The notes under the pieces are model-generated. The model was not told the DNA's origin, ran no database searches, and saw nothing but the letters and a program-made list of their open reading frames with translations. From Cryomorphaceae bacterium (GTDB lineage Bacteria > Bacteroidota > Bacteroidia > Flavobacteriales > Schleiferiaceae), in NCBI GenBank assembly GCA_011525035.1, contig WTIZ01000054.1, positions 56,869 to 120,868 on the forward strand: DNA of 64,000 bases. The letters are read 5' to 3'. The position numbers and the translations under genes were made by a program. This document shows, piece after piece, positions 35,219 to 43,744 of the stretch (position 1 is its first letter; each line of letters begins with the position of its first letter).

Positions 35219-36908
35219 GTCTGACGACGGTAAAAAAGTCATTTTTTCGATGTCCAAGGTGAGCAAAGTCTTACCGCACAATAACAAGGCCATCATAAAA
35301 GATATCTATCTCTCTTTCTTCTATGGAGCCAAAATAGGCATCTTAGGTTTAAACGGCTCGGGTAAATCGACTCTTTTGAAAATCATTGCTGGAGTGGACA
35401 AGAGCTACCAAGGCGATGTTGTTTTTGCACCGGGATATACTGTGGGGTACCTCGAACAAGAGCCGCAGCTCGAAGCTGGAAAAACAGTTATGGATATCGT
35501 AAAAGAGGGTGCTGCAGAAACGGTGGCAGTTCTTGACGAATACAACAAGATCAACGACATGTTTGGTCTTCCTGAGGTTTATGAGAATCCTGATAAGATG
35601 GAAGAGCTCATGGCCAAACAGGCAGAACTTCAGGATAAGATTGATGCAACGAATGCATGGGAGCTAGATACGATGTTGAACAGGGCAATGGACGCACTAA
35701 ACTGTCCGCCTTCGGACCAACTTGTGGATCACCTCAGTGGGGGTGAGGCCCGTCGTGTCGCTCTTTGTAGGCTGCTTATCCAACAACCGGATGTATTGCT
35801 CCTTGATGAGCCTACCAACCACCTTGATGCCGAAAGTATCTTGTGGCTTGAGCAGCACTTGCAGCAGTATAAGGGGACTGTCATTGCAGTTACTCACGAC
35901 CGTTACTTCTTGGACAATGTAGCCGGTTGGATTCTTGAACTAGACCGCGGTGAAGGCATTCCATGGAAAGGAAATTACTCTTCGTGGTTGGACCAGAAGA
36001 CCAAGCGTTTGGCCCAAGAAGAGAAACAAGCTTCCAAGCGTCGCAAAACGCTCGAACGAGAGTTGGAGTGGGTTCGAATGAATCCTAAGGGGCGTCAAAG
36101 CAAGAACAAGGCGCGTTTGAGCAATTACGAAAACCTGCTTTCTCAAGAGGAAAAGGAGAAAGAGAGCAAACTAGAGATCTTTATTCCAGCGGGACCGCGT
36201 TTGGGTACGAATGTGATTGAGGCGAAAGGTGTGAAAAAAGCCTTCGGTGAAAAGCTGCTCTACGACGATCTAAACTTCAAACTACCACCTGCAGGAATTG
36301 TCGGTATTATTGGACCTAACGGTGCTGGTAAGACGACTATTTTCAAGATGATCATGGACCAATTGGCCCCGGATGCAGGTCAGTTCGATGTGGGTGAAAC
36401 AGTGAAGATTTCATACGTGGATCAGAACCACGAGAAAATGGATCCGGAGAAGTCTATTTTTGAAGTTATCGGGGACGGAACTGAAGAAGTTTTACTCGGT
36501 GGACAACGCGTAAATGCCCGCGCATATCTGAGTAGATTCAACTTCGCAGGCGGTGATCAAAGCAAGAAAGTAGGCGTGCTTTCCGGAGGAGAAAGAAACC
36601 GACTTCACCTCGCCATGGCGCTCAAAGAAGGTGGTAATGTATTGCTTTTAGATGAGCCAACTAATGATTTGGATGTCAACACTTTACGGGCACTTGAAGA
36701 GGCTCTAGAAAATTTTGCGGGTTGTGCAGTAATCATCTCGCACGACCGCTGGTTCTTGGACCGTGTTTGTACACATATTTTAGCGTTTGAAGGTGATTCA
36801 GAGGTGTATCCTTTCGAGGGAACGTTCTCGGAATACGAGCAAAATAAATTGAAGCGTTTGGGCAAGACAGAACCAACGAGATTCAAGTACAAGAAGTTGA
36901 TGAAATAG
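35217..36908 (+). CDS. ettA: Energy-dependent translational throttle protein, ABC-F type
   Basis: A 563-residue cytoplasmic ABC-F ATPase that binds the ribosomal E site. Two nucleotide-binding domains: Walker A GLNGSGKST with signature LSGGEARRVALCRLL and Walker B VLLLDEPTNHLD; then GPNGAGKTT with LSGGERNRLHLAMAL and VLLLDEPTNDLD. Between them lies the charged linker (KRLAQEEKQASKRRKTLERELEWVRMNPKGRQSKNKARL) typical of EttA. The N-terminus DDGKKVIFSMSKVSKVLP is the usual EttA start, fixing the ATG at 35217. A 13-bp terminator follows at 36941-36970. Confidence 0.93.
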   Translation: MSDDGKKVIFSMSKVSKVLPHNNKAIIKDIYLSFFYGAKIGILGLNGSGKSTLLKIIAGVDKSYQGDVVFAPGYTVGYLEQEPQLEAGKTVMDIVKEGAAETVAVLDEYNKINDMFGLPEVYENPDKMEELMAKQAELQDKIDATNAWELDTMLNRAMDALNCPPSDQLVDHLSGGEARRVALCRLLIQQPDVLLLDEPTNHLDAESILWLEQHLQQYKGTVIAVTHDRYFLDNVAGWILELDRGEGIPWKGNYSSWLDQKTKRLAQEEKQASKRRKTLERELEWVRMNPKGRQSKNKARLSNYENLLSQEEKEKESKLEIFIPAGPRLGTNVIEAKGVKKAFGEKLLYDDLNFKLPPAGIVGIIGPNGAGKTTIFKMIMDQLAPDAGQFDVGETVKISYVDQNHEKMDPEKSIFEVIGDGTEEVLLGGQRVNARAYLSRFNFAGGDQSKKVGVLSGGERNRLHLAMALKEGGNVLLLDEPTNDLDVNTLRALEEALENFAGCAVIISHDRWFLDRVCTHILAFEGDSEVYPFEGTFSEYEQNKLKRLGKTEPTRFKYKKLMK

Positions 36909-36940
36909 ACGCGACTTCTCAAAAATTCGAGTAAAATTCT

Positions 36941-36970
36941 GAAAGCCTGCAAACCAATTTGCAGGCTTTC
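36941..36970 (+). terminator. Rho-independent terminator after ettA
   Basis: Perfect 13-bp stem GAAAGCCTGCAAA/TTTGCAGGCTTTC with loop CCAA, followed by TTGTTATCTT. Placed 32 nt after the ettA stop. Confidence 0.8.
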
Positions 36971-37010
36971 TTGTTATCTTCCCATTGCCTAAAACAAACA
37001 GAAGATATCT

Positions 37011-38162
37011 ATGAGAATCACCATGAGTGATGAGCGCTTAGAAACGCTCGAATTAATCCGCCAATCCGCCAAAGATTTCGCAGAATCGAAAATTCGCCCA
37101 CATGTAATGGAGTGGGATGAAAGCCAACACTTTCCGGTAGACGTTTTTAAAGAACTGGGTCAACTTGGTTTCATGGGAATCCTAGTGCCAGAAGAATATG
37201 GTGGCGCAGGGATGGGTTACCAAGAATACATTACCGTCATTGACGAAATTGCACAAGTCTGCGGTTCTATTGGTCTTTCGGTAGCAGCCCACAACAGCCT
37301 CTGCACCGGACATATTTTACAATTTGGTACTGAAGCTCAGAAAGCCAAATGGCTCCCAAAATTGGCCACTGCAGAGTGGATTGGTGCTTGGGGTCTGACA
37401 GAAACCGGTACAGGTTCTGATGCTGGCGGTATGGATACAACAGCTATCCTTGATGGCGATCACTATGTGCTAAATGGTTCAAAAAACTGGATTACGCACG
37501 CGATTTCATCGAGTATTGCGGTGGTCATTGCAAGAACAGGAGAGAAAGGCGATTCCCACGGTATGACAGCCTTTGTCGTAGAAAAAGGAACACCTGGATT
37601 TACCGCTGGCCAGAAAGAAAATAAACTAGGCATGCGTGCCTCAGAAACGGCATGTCTCTTCTTTGACAATTGCCGCGTGCCCAAAGAAAACGTCCTCGGT
37701 GAAGTGGGCGAAGGCTTCATTCAAGCCATGAAAATCCTGGACGGCGGCAGAATCTCAATTGCCGCACTCTCCGTGGGTATCGCCCGTGGAGCGATGAATG
37801 CAGCTATTCAATATGCTGATGAGCGCCAGCAGTTTGGCCGAAAAATTCGCGCTTTTCAGGGGGTTAGTTTCAAGCTCGCAGAAATGTCGACCAAGGTATA
37901 TGGTGCTGAGTTGATGACGCGCCATGCCGGCGCGCTCAAGGAAGAGGGCAAGCCAATGACCCAAGAAAGTGCGATGTGTAAGTTGTACGCTTCAGAAATA
38001 TCTACCGAAGTGGCTAATGAGGCCGTTCAAGTCTTTGGTGGTTATGGTTACACGAAGGATTATCCGGTAGAGAAATTCTACCGTGATTGTAAGCTTTGTA
38101 CCATCGGTGAGGGCACCTCGGAAATACAGAAAGTTGTGATTTCCAGAAACTTATATCGTTAG
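37011..38162 (+). CDS. Acyl-CoA dehydrogenase
   Basis: A 383-residue FAD enzyme of fatty-acid or branched-chain acyl-CoA oxidation. Domain order is normal: helical N-terminal domain, beta domain with [17 protein letters not shown] and KNWITHA, and C-terminal helical domain with [25 protein letters not shown]. The catalytic-base region has [39 protein letters not shown], with Glu in IGEGTSE. The chain may start at 37011 or at the second ATG (37023, MSDERLE). Its stop codon overlaps the convergent DUF2256 gene by 4 nt. Confidence 0.92.
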   Translation: MRITMSDERLETLELIRQSAKDFAESKIRPHVMEWDESQHFPVDVFKELGQLGFMGILVPEEYGGAGMGYQEYITVIDEIAQVCGSIGLSVAAHNSLCTGHILQFGTEAQKAKWLPKLATAEWIGAWGLTETGTGSDAGGMDTTAILDGDHYVLNGSKNWITHAISSSIAVVIARTGEKGDSHGMTAFVVEKGTPGFTAGQKENKLGMRASETACLFFDNCRVPKENVLGEVGEGFIQAMKILDGGRISIAALSVGIARGAMNAAIQYADERQQFGRKIRAFQGVSFKLAEMSTKVYGAELMTRHAGALKEEGKPMTQESAMCKLYASEISTEVANEAVQVFGGYGYTKDYPVEKFYRDCKLCTIGEGTSEIQKVVISRNLYR

Positions 38163-38299
38163 GACTTGGGTCGATTTGAGTTGCAGCGCTTGCTGCAATA
38201 TTTGACATTTTCCCAATTCCTTTCCCATTTTTTGCGCCATGTGAAGGGTCTTCCGCACGTGGCGCAAACTTTTTCGGGTAAATGAGGTTTTTTGTGCAT
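38159..38299 (-). CDS. DUF2256 zinc-ribbon small protein (46 residues)
   Basis: A complete small frame: ATG at 38297-38299 (complement), stop TAA at 38159-38161. The product starts [19 protein letters not shown], continues [19 protein letters not shown], and ends NSNRPKS. This is a full-length match to DUF2256, with the conserved CxxCGRPFxWRKKWxxxW...VKYCSxRC, four cysteines fit to bind one zinc. The function is unknown; I recall the family as a frequent neighbour of photolyase and cryptochrome genes. It overlaps the acyl-CoA dehydrogenase stop by 4 nt and is divergent from TIGR03643 with 23 nt between the starts. Easily missed because of its size. Confidence 0.88.
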   Translation of the reverse strand: MHKKPHLPEKVCATCGRPFTWRKKWERNWENVKYCSKRCNSNRPKS

Positions 38300-38322
38300 A
38301 GACTTTGAAAACAACCCGGCAG

Positions 38323-38616
38323 ATGAAAGGTTCCAAAATAGCGAAGAATTTTACCGAGCGAGAGATTGATCGCATCGTGGAAATGGCTTGGGAGGATCGT
38401 ACGCCTTTCGATGCCATTAAAGACCAGTTCGGCATATCTGAAGCCGAAACTATAGCGCTGATGCGCCATCAAATGAAGGCCAGTTCTTGGCGTATGTGGC
38501 GTGCTCGAGTGCAGGGCAGGAGCACCAAGCATCGCGCGCGAAGAGGCTTTGAAGTCGGTCGCCACAAGTGTTCTCGTCAGCGTCATATTTCACACAACAA
38601 AATCTCGAAGCGTTAA
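38323..38616 (+). CDS. TIGR03643 family small protein
   Basis: A 97-residue basic protein from the ATG at 38323 (an upstream TTG at 38305 is less likely). The core [33 protein letters not shown] and [20 protein letters not shown] defines TIGR03643. The basic C-terminus ([18 protein letters not shown]) is the usual extended end of the family as I know it. The N-terminal part looks like a helix-turn-helix-like helical unit, so nucleic-acid binding is possible but unproven. It is divergent from the DUF2256 gene; the pair shares a 23-nt intergenic region. The function is unknown. Confidence 0.85.
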   Translation: MKGSKIAKNFTEREIDRIVEMAWEDRTPFDAIKDQFGISEAETIALMRHQMKASSWRMWRARVQGRSTKHRARRGFEVGRHKCSRQRHISHNKISKR

Positions 38617-38747
38617 TTTAAAGCTTCAACTGCTTGTTAATCAGTAGATAAAGCCGTTCTCTCATTCGGTGAAAACCAATGGCAATTGAGGTGCGAAAAG
38701 TGGAATAAATCCGTTATTTTCGGAGTTCTATGTATGGCGTAAAGACT

Positions 38748-41700
38748 ATGAAGAAATTATTACTCACTCTAGCTCTCGGGCTGTTCGCGTTTCAAGCGAA
38801 TGCTTCACACCTTTTGGGTGGTGAGATTATCTGGAAGTGTAAACCCAACGGAAAATACCAGTTTACCCTGGTAGTTTATCGCGATTGTGGTGGTATTACG
38901 ATTTCAACCACACCCCAGACCTTAGCGAATAATGCAGGTGTTTCAATCACCTGTAACTATGTCAGTACGACGGATGTAGTACCGGCATGTTACACGGGTA
39001 CTACCTCTTGTTCAGGAGCAACCTCGGGTCAAGGAAGAATGCAGAAATATGTTTTCCGTTCGGGAGACATTACATTGACAGGTACGCCGCCGGCTGGTGG
39101 ATGGTACTTCACTTGGAACAGCTGTTGTCGTCCGGGATCGATCTCAAATGGACCTTCCAACCAAGGTTACTTGCTTCGTGCTGTGATGTTCCCATATACT
39201 CCTCCGGGCTCTACTACGCCATTGTCTGCAGGAACTACGGGTAACCCAACATGTTTCGATAATTCTCCAAACTTCTTGGAAGATCCACAGGTAATCTCAT
39301 GTACCAACGTTGATGTTATTTACAACAACCTCGGTTACGATCCAGATCTTGATTCATTGTACTACGACTGGGCATCACCATTGCAAGGTTCTTCTTGGCC
39401 AGGCAGTTCTGTGACGTTCTCTTCTGGGTATAGTGCTTCATCACCGCTACCGAGTGGTACAGGTAGTACACCTGCAGCCATCAATGGCGAAACTGGTGAA
39501 ATCACCTTCAAATCTGCTCAGGCAGGTTCATGGGCCACTTGTGTGAAGATTGAAGAATGGCGATGTGGACAAAAGGTCGGGGAGATCTTCCGCGATATCC
39601 CAATCGTTACTCTTGGATGTACGCCTCCTTCAGGGCTATGTTCATCAGCCTTCGTTGATGTTGAGCCAACCATGGATTTGACACCAGATCCAAACCAACA
39701 GACGCCAACAGTACTAAACCCGGTAACGAATACAGCGGGTGATACTATCTATTACTATACTGATGCGTACCCAGGTGATACAATCAAATTCAAAATTTCT
39801 TCATCTGATCCATACCCGAACCCGAACTGTTCTTCTCAAAATATCGAGTTTAGCGCTTCAGGAGGGAACTTGAGTTCTGCATCGAATTACGGTAATGCGA
39901 ACAACTGTTTGTTTAACCCGCCTTGTGCGACGATTACCTCATTGAACACAGGTGGTGTTTACACTTACCCAGGTATTAACGATGTTGAATTTGAATGGCA
40001 CATTGACTGTAACCACCTGTTTTATCAGGAATACCAGTGTGGTAACTTGAAATCAGAATATTCGTTCTATTTGAGAATGCAGGACGATCAATGTCCTTTG
40101 AACCGATTCACCTACAAGAAAGTAGTGGTAGAAGTTCTCAATTACATGCCGAGAAATGTAAACGTGGATAACACGTGTATTTCTCAAGACCCTGTGACGG
40201 GTGCAGTGACCTTTGACTGGGTGAATGACGCAGATACAGGTTTCAACTTCGATTATTACATCATTAACCACATCGATACAATGGGGAACACCACAGTAGT
40301 GGATACCATTTACGATTGGGCGACACAGACATACACCCACACTTCAGCGGATCCAAATGCGAAGAATGCCTACACCATTCAAACCGCCGGGGGTTGTGGA
40401 CTTTTGACAGTACCGACGGATACCATTCAGAACATCCGTGTTGGCCTTCAAGCTTTCCCACCACCACCAAACAGCAGTATTGCACGTTTGGATTGGAACC
40501 GTTGGAAGGTGAGCGATACCACTATTTCGTACGATGTATGGGTAGAGGCGCCGGCAAACTCGGGTCAATGGACGCAGTTAGGAACAACGACAGATACTAC
40601 TTGGATTGATACAGTAGCCTTCTGTGGTTCTTGGTTGAACTACCAAGTACGTTACAACTCGACCTGTGAGAGTTCTTTAGATTCAGGATTCTTCTCGGAC
40701 AAAACGGCACCTTCAGCGGTAGTCTTTGACTCTGTAACCGTGGCTGGTGGTAACCTGAGTGCCCTTGCTTGGAAATCATCGAGCGACAGTGATGTCGTGT
40801 ACTACGTGATATACAGAGAGGATAATAGTGGGTTCTTTGTTCCTATTGATTCCATCCCTGCTTCGGATTGGGCAACTTCGATGCCTTGGGTGTACAACTT
40901 GAGTAACGCAGAAAACCAGAGCGAGAACTTCGTTGTAACTGCTGTGGACAGTTGTGGTAACCAAAGCTCCGTAGGAAACACAATACCTTCTAGTTCTATT
41001 CACTTACAAATTGGTATTGACCCATGTGATGGCTATGCTCGTTTGCGTTGGGGTACGTACAAGACTTGGACACAAACACAGCCGTTAGAGTACAATCTTT
41101 ACGCGGACATCACGGATCCAGTTGGTGGTACCATTTCCGGAGTACTGCTTAAAGGAGGTACGTTGGATACAGCCTTCAACCACTACGGCATCATTAACGG
41201 ATACACCTATTGTTATTACGTGAAAGCTGTGGATACGACTCGAACAGTTTCTTCAACATCAAACCGTGTATGTAATAGTTCTGCGGTTGTTCAAGGTTCA
41301 CGTGTGCTTTACTTAGGTAGAGCCTCTGTAAACAGCCAGAACGGCGTAGATATGTACGCTTACATCGATAAGGATGCTGATGTAATTGATTATCAGATTC
41401 AACGTGCAGACGACGAAATTGGACCGTATTTGACGATCGGTAATGTTGCTAAACCGGCCTTAGGACCGTGGGAGGTGAAGTTTGTCGATTACACGGCTGA
41501 TCCGATGTCGCGTAGATACTACTACCGCATTTCTTCTCGCGATTCGTGTGGATCTTTGGATACTATCTCGAATTTAGCGACCAACATATTATTGAATGTT
41601 GAAGCAGTCGGTAATTTGACCTGTGCATTGAACTGGACGCCTTACCGTGATTTTGACGGAGGTGTAGAGGAATACGAAATCTACCGTTCTTCTGACGGTG

Positions 41701-42173
41701 GAAATTCGTTCAATTACGTAACGTCTACTTTAGACACAGGATTTATCGACGATATCAAGCCGTATTCTAACTCTAAGGGTAAGTTCTGCTACTACATTAA
41801 AGCAATTGCTGCTGATGGTATCATTCCTTGGAGAGACGAGTTCGGTATGAAATTTAATGCTAGATCAAACGTAGCTTGTGCCGTTCACAAAGCACGTCTA
41901 TGGTTCCCTAGTGCATTCAACCCGAATTCAGACGTAGTTGAAAATAGAGTGTGGAAGCCACAAGGTGTATTCGCTCGTCCAGACAGCTACACATTGTTTA
42001 TCATGGACCGTTGGGGACAAGAAGTGTTCCGCACCACAACCATCGCAGAAGGATGGGACGGTAAGATTGGCGGTAAAGATGCTGGCATGGGCGTTTACAC
42101 GTATTACGTGAAGTATCGCTCTATTGAAGATGTGCCAATTGAAGAGCGCGGTAACTTCACTTTGCTCTATTAA
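38748..42173 (+). CDS. T9SS type B (gliding motility-associated C-terminal domain) surface protein
   Basis: A 1141-residue exported protein. Signal peptide KKLLLTLALGLFAFQANA from the ATG at 38748; an in-frame ATG at 38730 only adds six residues. The N-terminal part begins SHLLGGEIIWKC, an opening I know from many Bacteroidota surface proteins. Several fibronectin type III-like stretches occur in the second half. The last ~90 residues are the type B sorting domain: FPSAFNPNSDVVENRVWKP, YTLFIMDRWGQEVFRT and GWDGKIGGKDAGMGVYTYYVKY. It should be exported by T9SS and fixed to the surface. Cysteine- and glycine-rich segments suggest disulfides. No enzymatic domain seen. Confidence 0.85.
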   Translation: MKKLLLTLALGLFAFQANASHLLGGEIIWKCKPNGKYQFTLVVYRDCGGITISTTPQTLANNAGVSITCNYVSTTDVVPACYTGTTSCSGATSGQGRMQKYVFRSGDITLTGTPPAGGWYFTWNSCCRPGSISNGPSNQGYLLRAVMFPYTPPGSTTPLSAGTTGNPTCFDNSPNFLEDPQVISCTNVDVIYNNLGYDPDLDSLYYDWASPLQGSSWPGSSVTFSSGYSASSPLPSGTGSTPAAINGETGEITFKSAQAGSWATCVKIEEWRCGQKVGEIFRDIPIVTLGCTPPSGLCSSAFVDVEPTMDLTPDPNQQTPTVLNPVTNTAGDTIYYYTDAYPGDTIKFKISSSDPYPNPNCSSQNIEFSASGGNLSSASNYGNANNCLFNPPCATITSLNTGGVYTYPGINDVEFEWHIDCNHLFYQEYQCGNLKSEYSFYLRMQDDQCPLNRFTYKKVVVEVLNYMPRNVNVDNTCISQDPVTGAVTFDWVNDADTGFNFDYYIINHIDTMGNTTVVDTIYDWATQTYTHTSADPNAKNAYTIQTAGGCGLLTVPTDTIQNIRVGLQAFPPPPNSSIARLDWNRWKVSDTTISYDVWVEAPANSGQWTQLGTTTDTTWIDTVAFCGSWLNYQVRYNSTCESSLDSGFFSDKTAPSAVVFDSVTVAGGNLSALAWKSSSDSDVVYYVIYREDNSGFFVPIDSIPASDWATSMPWVYNLSNAENQSENFVVTAVDSCGNQSSVGNTIPSSSIHLQIGIDPCDGYARLRWGTYKTWTQTQPLEYNLYADITDPVGGTISGVLLKGGTLDTAFNHYGIINGYTYCYYVKAVDTTRTVSSTSNRVCNSSAVVQGSRVLYLGRASVNSQNGVDMYAYIDKDADVIDYQIQRADDEIGPYLTIGNVAKPALGPWEVKFVDYTADPMSRRYYYRISSRDSCGSLDTISNLATNILLNVEAVGNLTCALNWTPYRDFDGGVEEYEIYRSSDGGNSFNYVTSTLDTGFIDDIKPYSNSKGKFCYYIKAIAADGIIPWRDEFGMKFNARSNVACAVHKARLWFPSAFNPNSDVVENRVWKPQGVFARPDSYTLFIMDRWGQEVFRTTTIAEGWDGKIGGKDAGMGVYTYYVKYRSIEDVPIEERGNFTLLY

Positions 42174-42197
42174 TTGTTAAGATTTCATAAAACATCA

Positions 42198-42218
42198 CGG
42201 GCGGCCATGGGCCGCCCG
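42198..42218 (+). terminator. Rho-independent terminator after the T9SS type B gene
   Basis: Perfect 9-bp GC-rich stem CGGGCGGCC/GGCCGCCCG with loop ATG, followed by TTCTATTTC. Lies between the T9SS gene and the guaB promoter. Confidence 0.75.
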
Positions 42219-42239
42219 TTCTATTTCGTAGAAATTGCT

Positions 42240-42247
42240 TAATTTTG
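42240..42247 (+). promoter_or_regulatory. Candidate -7 box for guaB
   Basis: TAATTTTG matches TAnnTTTG and ends 24 nt before the guaB ATG at 42272, right after the upstream terminator. No exact TTG at -33 spacing. Confidence 0.4.
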
Positions 42248-42271
42248 GGCGCAATTCAAATCGGAATTGCA

Positions 42272-43744
42272 ATGTCAGATTCAACGAACAAAGTAATAGG
42301 CTTAGGCCTTACTTACGACGACGTACTCCTCGTTCCCAACTATTCAGAAGTTCTTCCGCGCGATGTGGATTTATCTTCGAAAGTAACTCGTAACATCGAG
42401 CTGAAAACTCCAATCATTTCTGCTGCTATGGATACAGTGACAGAAAGCGCCATGGCTATTGCTATTGCGCAGGAAGGAGGTATCGGTGTCATTCATAAGA
42501 ACATGACCATCGAGCAACAAGCGATTGAGGTGAGAAAGGTGAAACGTGCCGAAAGCGGTATGATCCTAGATCCGGTTACCCTTTTGAAAAATGCGACAGT
42601 CGCGGATGCCAAAGCGATGATGGCGGAATTTAAGATCGGCGGGGTTCCCGTGGTCAATGAAGCTAAAAACCTCATTGGTATCATTACGAATCGCGATTTA
42701 CGCTTTGAAAAGGACAACGGTCGTTTGATAGACGAAGTAATGACCAAGGAAAACTTGATCACTGCTACTCCTGAAACAACAATGGTTGAAGCAGAGGCCA
42801 TTCTTCAAGAACATAAGATTGAGAAATTACCGGTACTCGATTCAAACAATCAGCTTGTAGGTTTGATTACCTACCGTGATATCACGAAAAACAGAGTAAA
42901 ACCGAACGCGAATAAAGACAAGTATGGACGTTTACGCGTAGCAGCGGCTGTAGGTGTTACAGGTGATGTTGTAGAGCGCGTAGGTGCTTTGTATGAAAGT
43001 GGTGTTGATGCAGTAATTATCGATACAGCACATGGACACACTAAAGGTGTGGTGACTGCTTTGCAAAGCGTGAAGGCCAAATTCCCAGAACTTGATGTAG
43101 TGGTGGGAAATATTGCAACTGCAGAAGCGGCCTTGTACCTCATGGAGGCAGGTGCTGATGCGGTAAAAGTTGGAATTGGACCAGGTTCAATCTGTACCAC
43201 AAGAATTGTTGCTGGTGTTGGTTTCCCGCAGTTGAGTGCAGTCATGGAGGTAGCAAAAGCTATTGACGGACGCATTCCAGTGATTGCTGATGGTGGTATT
43301 CGTTTTACCGGTGATATTGTTAAAGCCCTCGCTGCAGGCGCAGATTGTGTGATGTTGGGTTCTATGTTCGCTGGTACCAAAGAAAGTCCAGGAGAAACGG
43401 TTATTTACGAAGGTAGAAAGTACAAGACTTACCGTGGTATGGGTTCAGTAGAGGCCATGTCAGACGGTTCCAAAGACAGATACTTCCAAGATGTGGAGGA
43501 CGATGTCAAAAAACTAGTACCAGAAGGTATTGTAGGCCGAGTACCGTATAAAGGAGAAGTAGGGGAAGTAATGTACCAATTCATCGGTGGTCTTCGCGCC
43601 GGAATGGGATACTGTGGTTCAAAAGACGTACCGACGCTGAAAAAATCGGCCCGCTTTATTCAAATAACTGCTGCGGGTATGCAGGAAAGTCATCCCCATA
43701 ACGTTAGTATCACAAGAGAAGCTCCTAACTATAGTAGAAGATAA
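42272..43744 (+). CDS. guaB: IMP dehydrogenase
   Basis: A 490-residue enzyme oxidising IMP to XMP with NAD+, the committed step to GMP. It shows [22 protein letters not shown] at the start, and a tandem CBS (Bateman) regulatory module at about 95-210. The active-site loop [20 protein letters not shown] (catalytic Cys in SICTT) and the flap region [10 protein letters not shown] are also present. I chose MSDSTNK at 42272 because it gives the standard 490-residue length; a start at 42245 overlaps the promoter box. The gene abuts the PPIase gene without a gap. Confidence 0.96.
   Translation: MSDSTNKVIGLGLTYDDVLLVPNYSEVLPRDVDLSSKVTRNIELKTPIISAAMDTVTESAMAIAIAQEGGIGVIHKNMTIEQQAIEVRKVKRAESGMILDPVTLLKNATVADAKAMMAEFKIGGVPVVNEAKNLIGIITNRDLRFEKDNGRLIDEVMTKENLITATPETTMVEAEAILQEHKIEKLPVLDSNNQLVGLITYRDITKNRVKPNANKDKYGRLRVAAAVGVTGDVVERVGALYESGVDAVIIDTAHGHTKGVVTALQSVKAKFPELDVVVGNIATAEAALYLMEAGADAVKVGIGPGSICTTRIVAGVGFPQLSAVMEVAKAIDGRIPVIADGGIRFTGDIVKALAAGADCVMLGSMFAGTKESPGETVIYEGRKYKTYRGMGSVEAMSDGSKDRYFQDVEDDVKKLVPEGIVGRVPYKGEVGEVMYQFIGGLRAGMGYCGSKDVPTLKKSARFIQITAAGMQESHPHNVSITREAPNYSRR

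Noticed and set aside
38231-38268. 13-bp stem-loop followed by CTTTTT, at first read as the terminator of the acyl-CoA dehydrogenase gene
   Set aside because: It lies inside the DUF2256 coding sequence on the other strand, where the bases encode the conserved [10 protein letters not shown] segment. The pairing may be incidental, although a double use cannot be excluded.
38014-38586. 190-codon minus-strand frame across the acyl-CoA dehydrogenase end and TIGR03643
   Set aside because: It is antisense to two well-supported genes and has no family features; the true minus-strand gene here is the short DUF2256 frame in another phase.
42871-43380. 169-codon minus-strand frame inside guaB
   Set aside because: Shadow of guaB, which is supported over its whole length.
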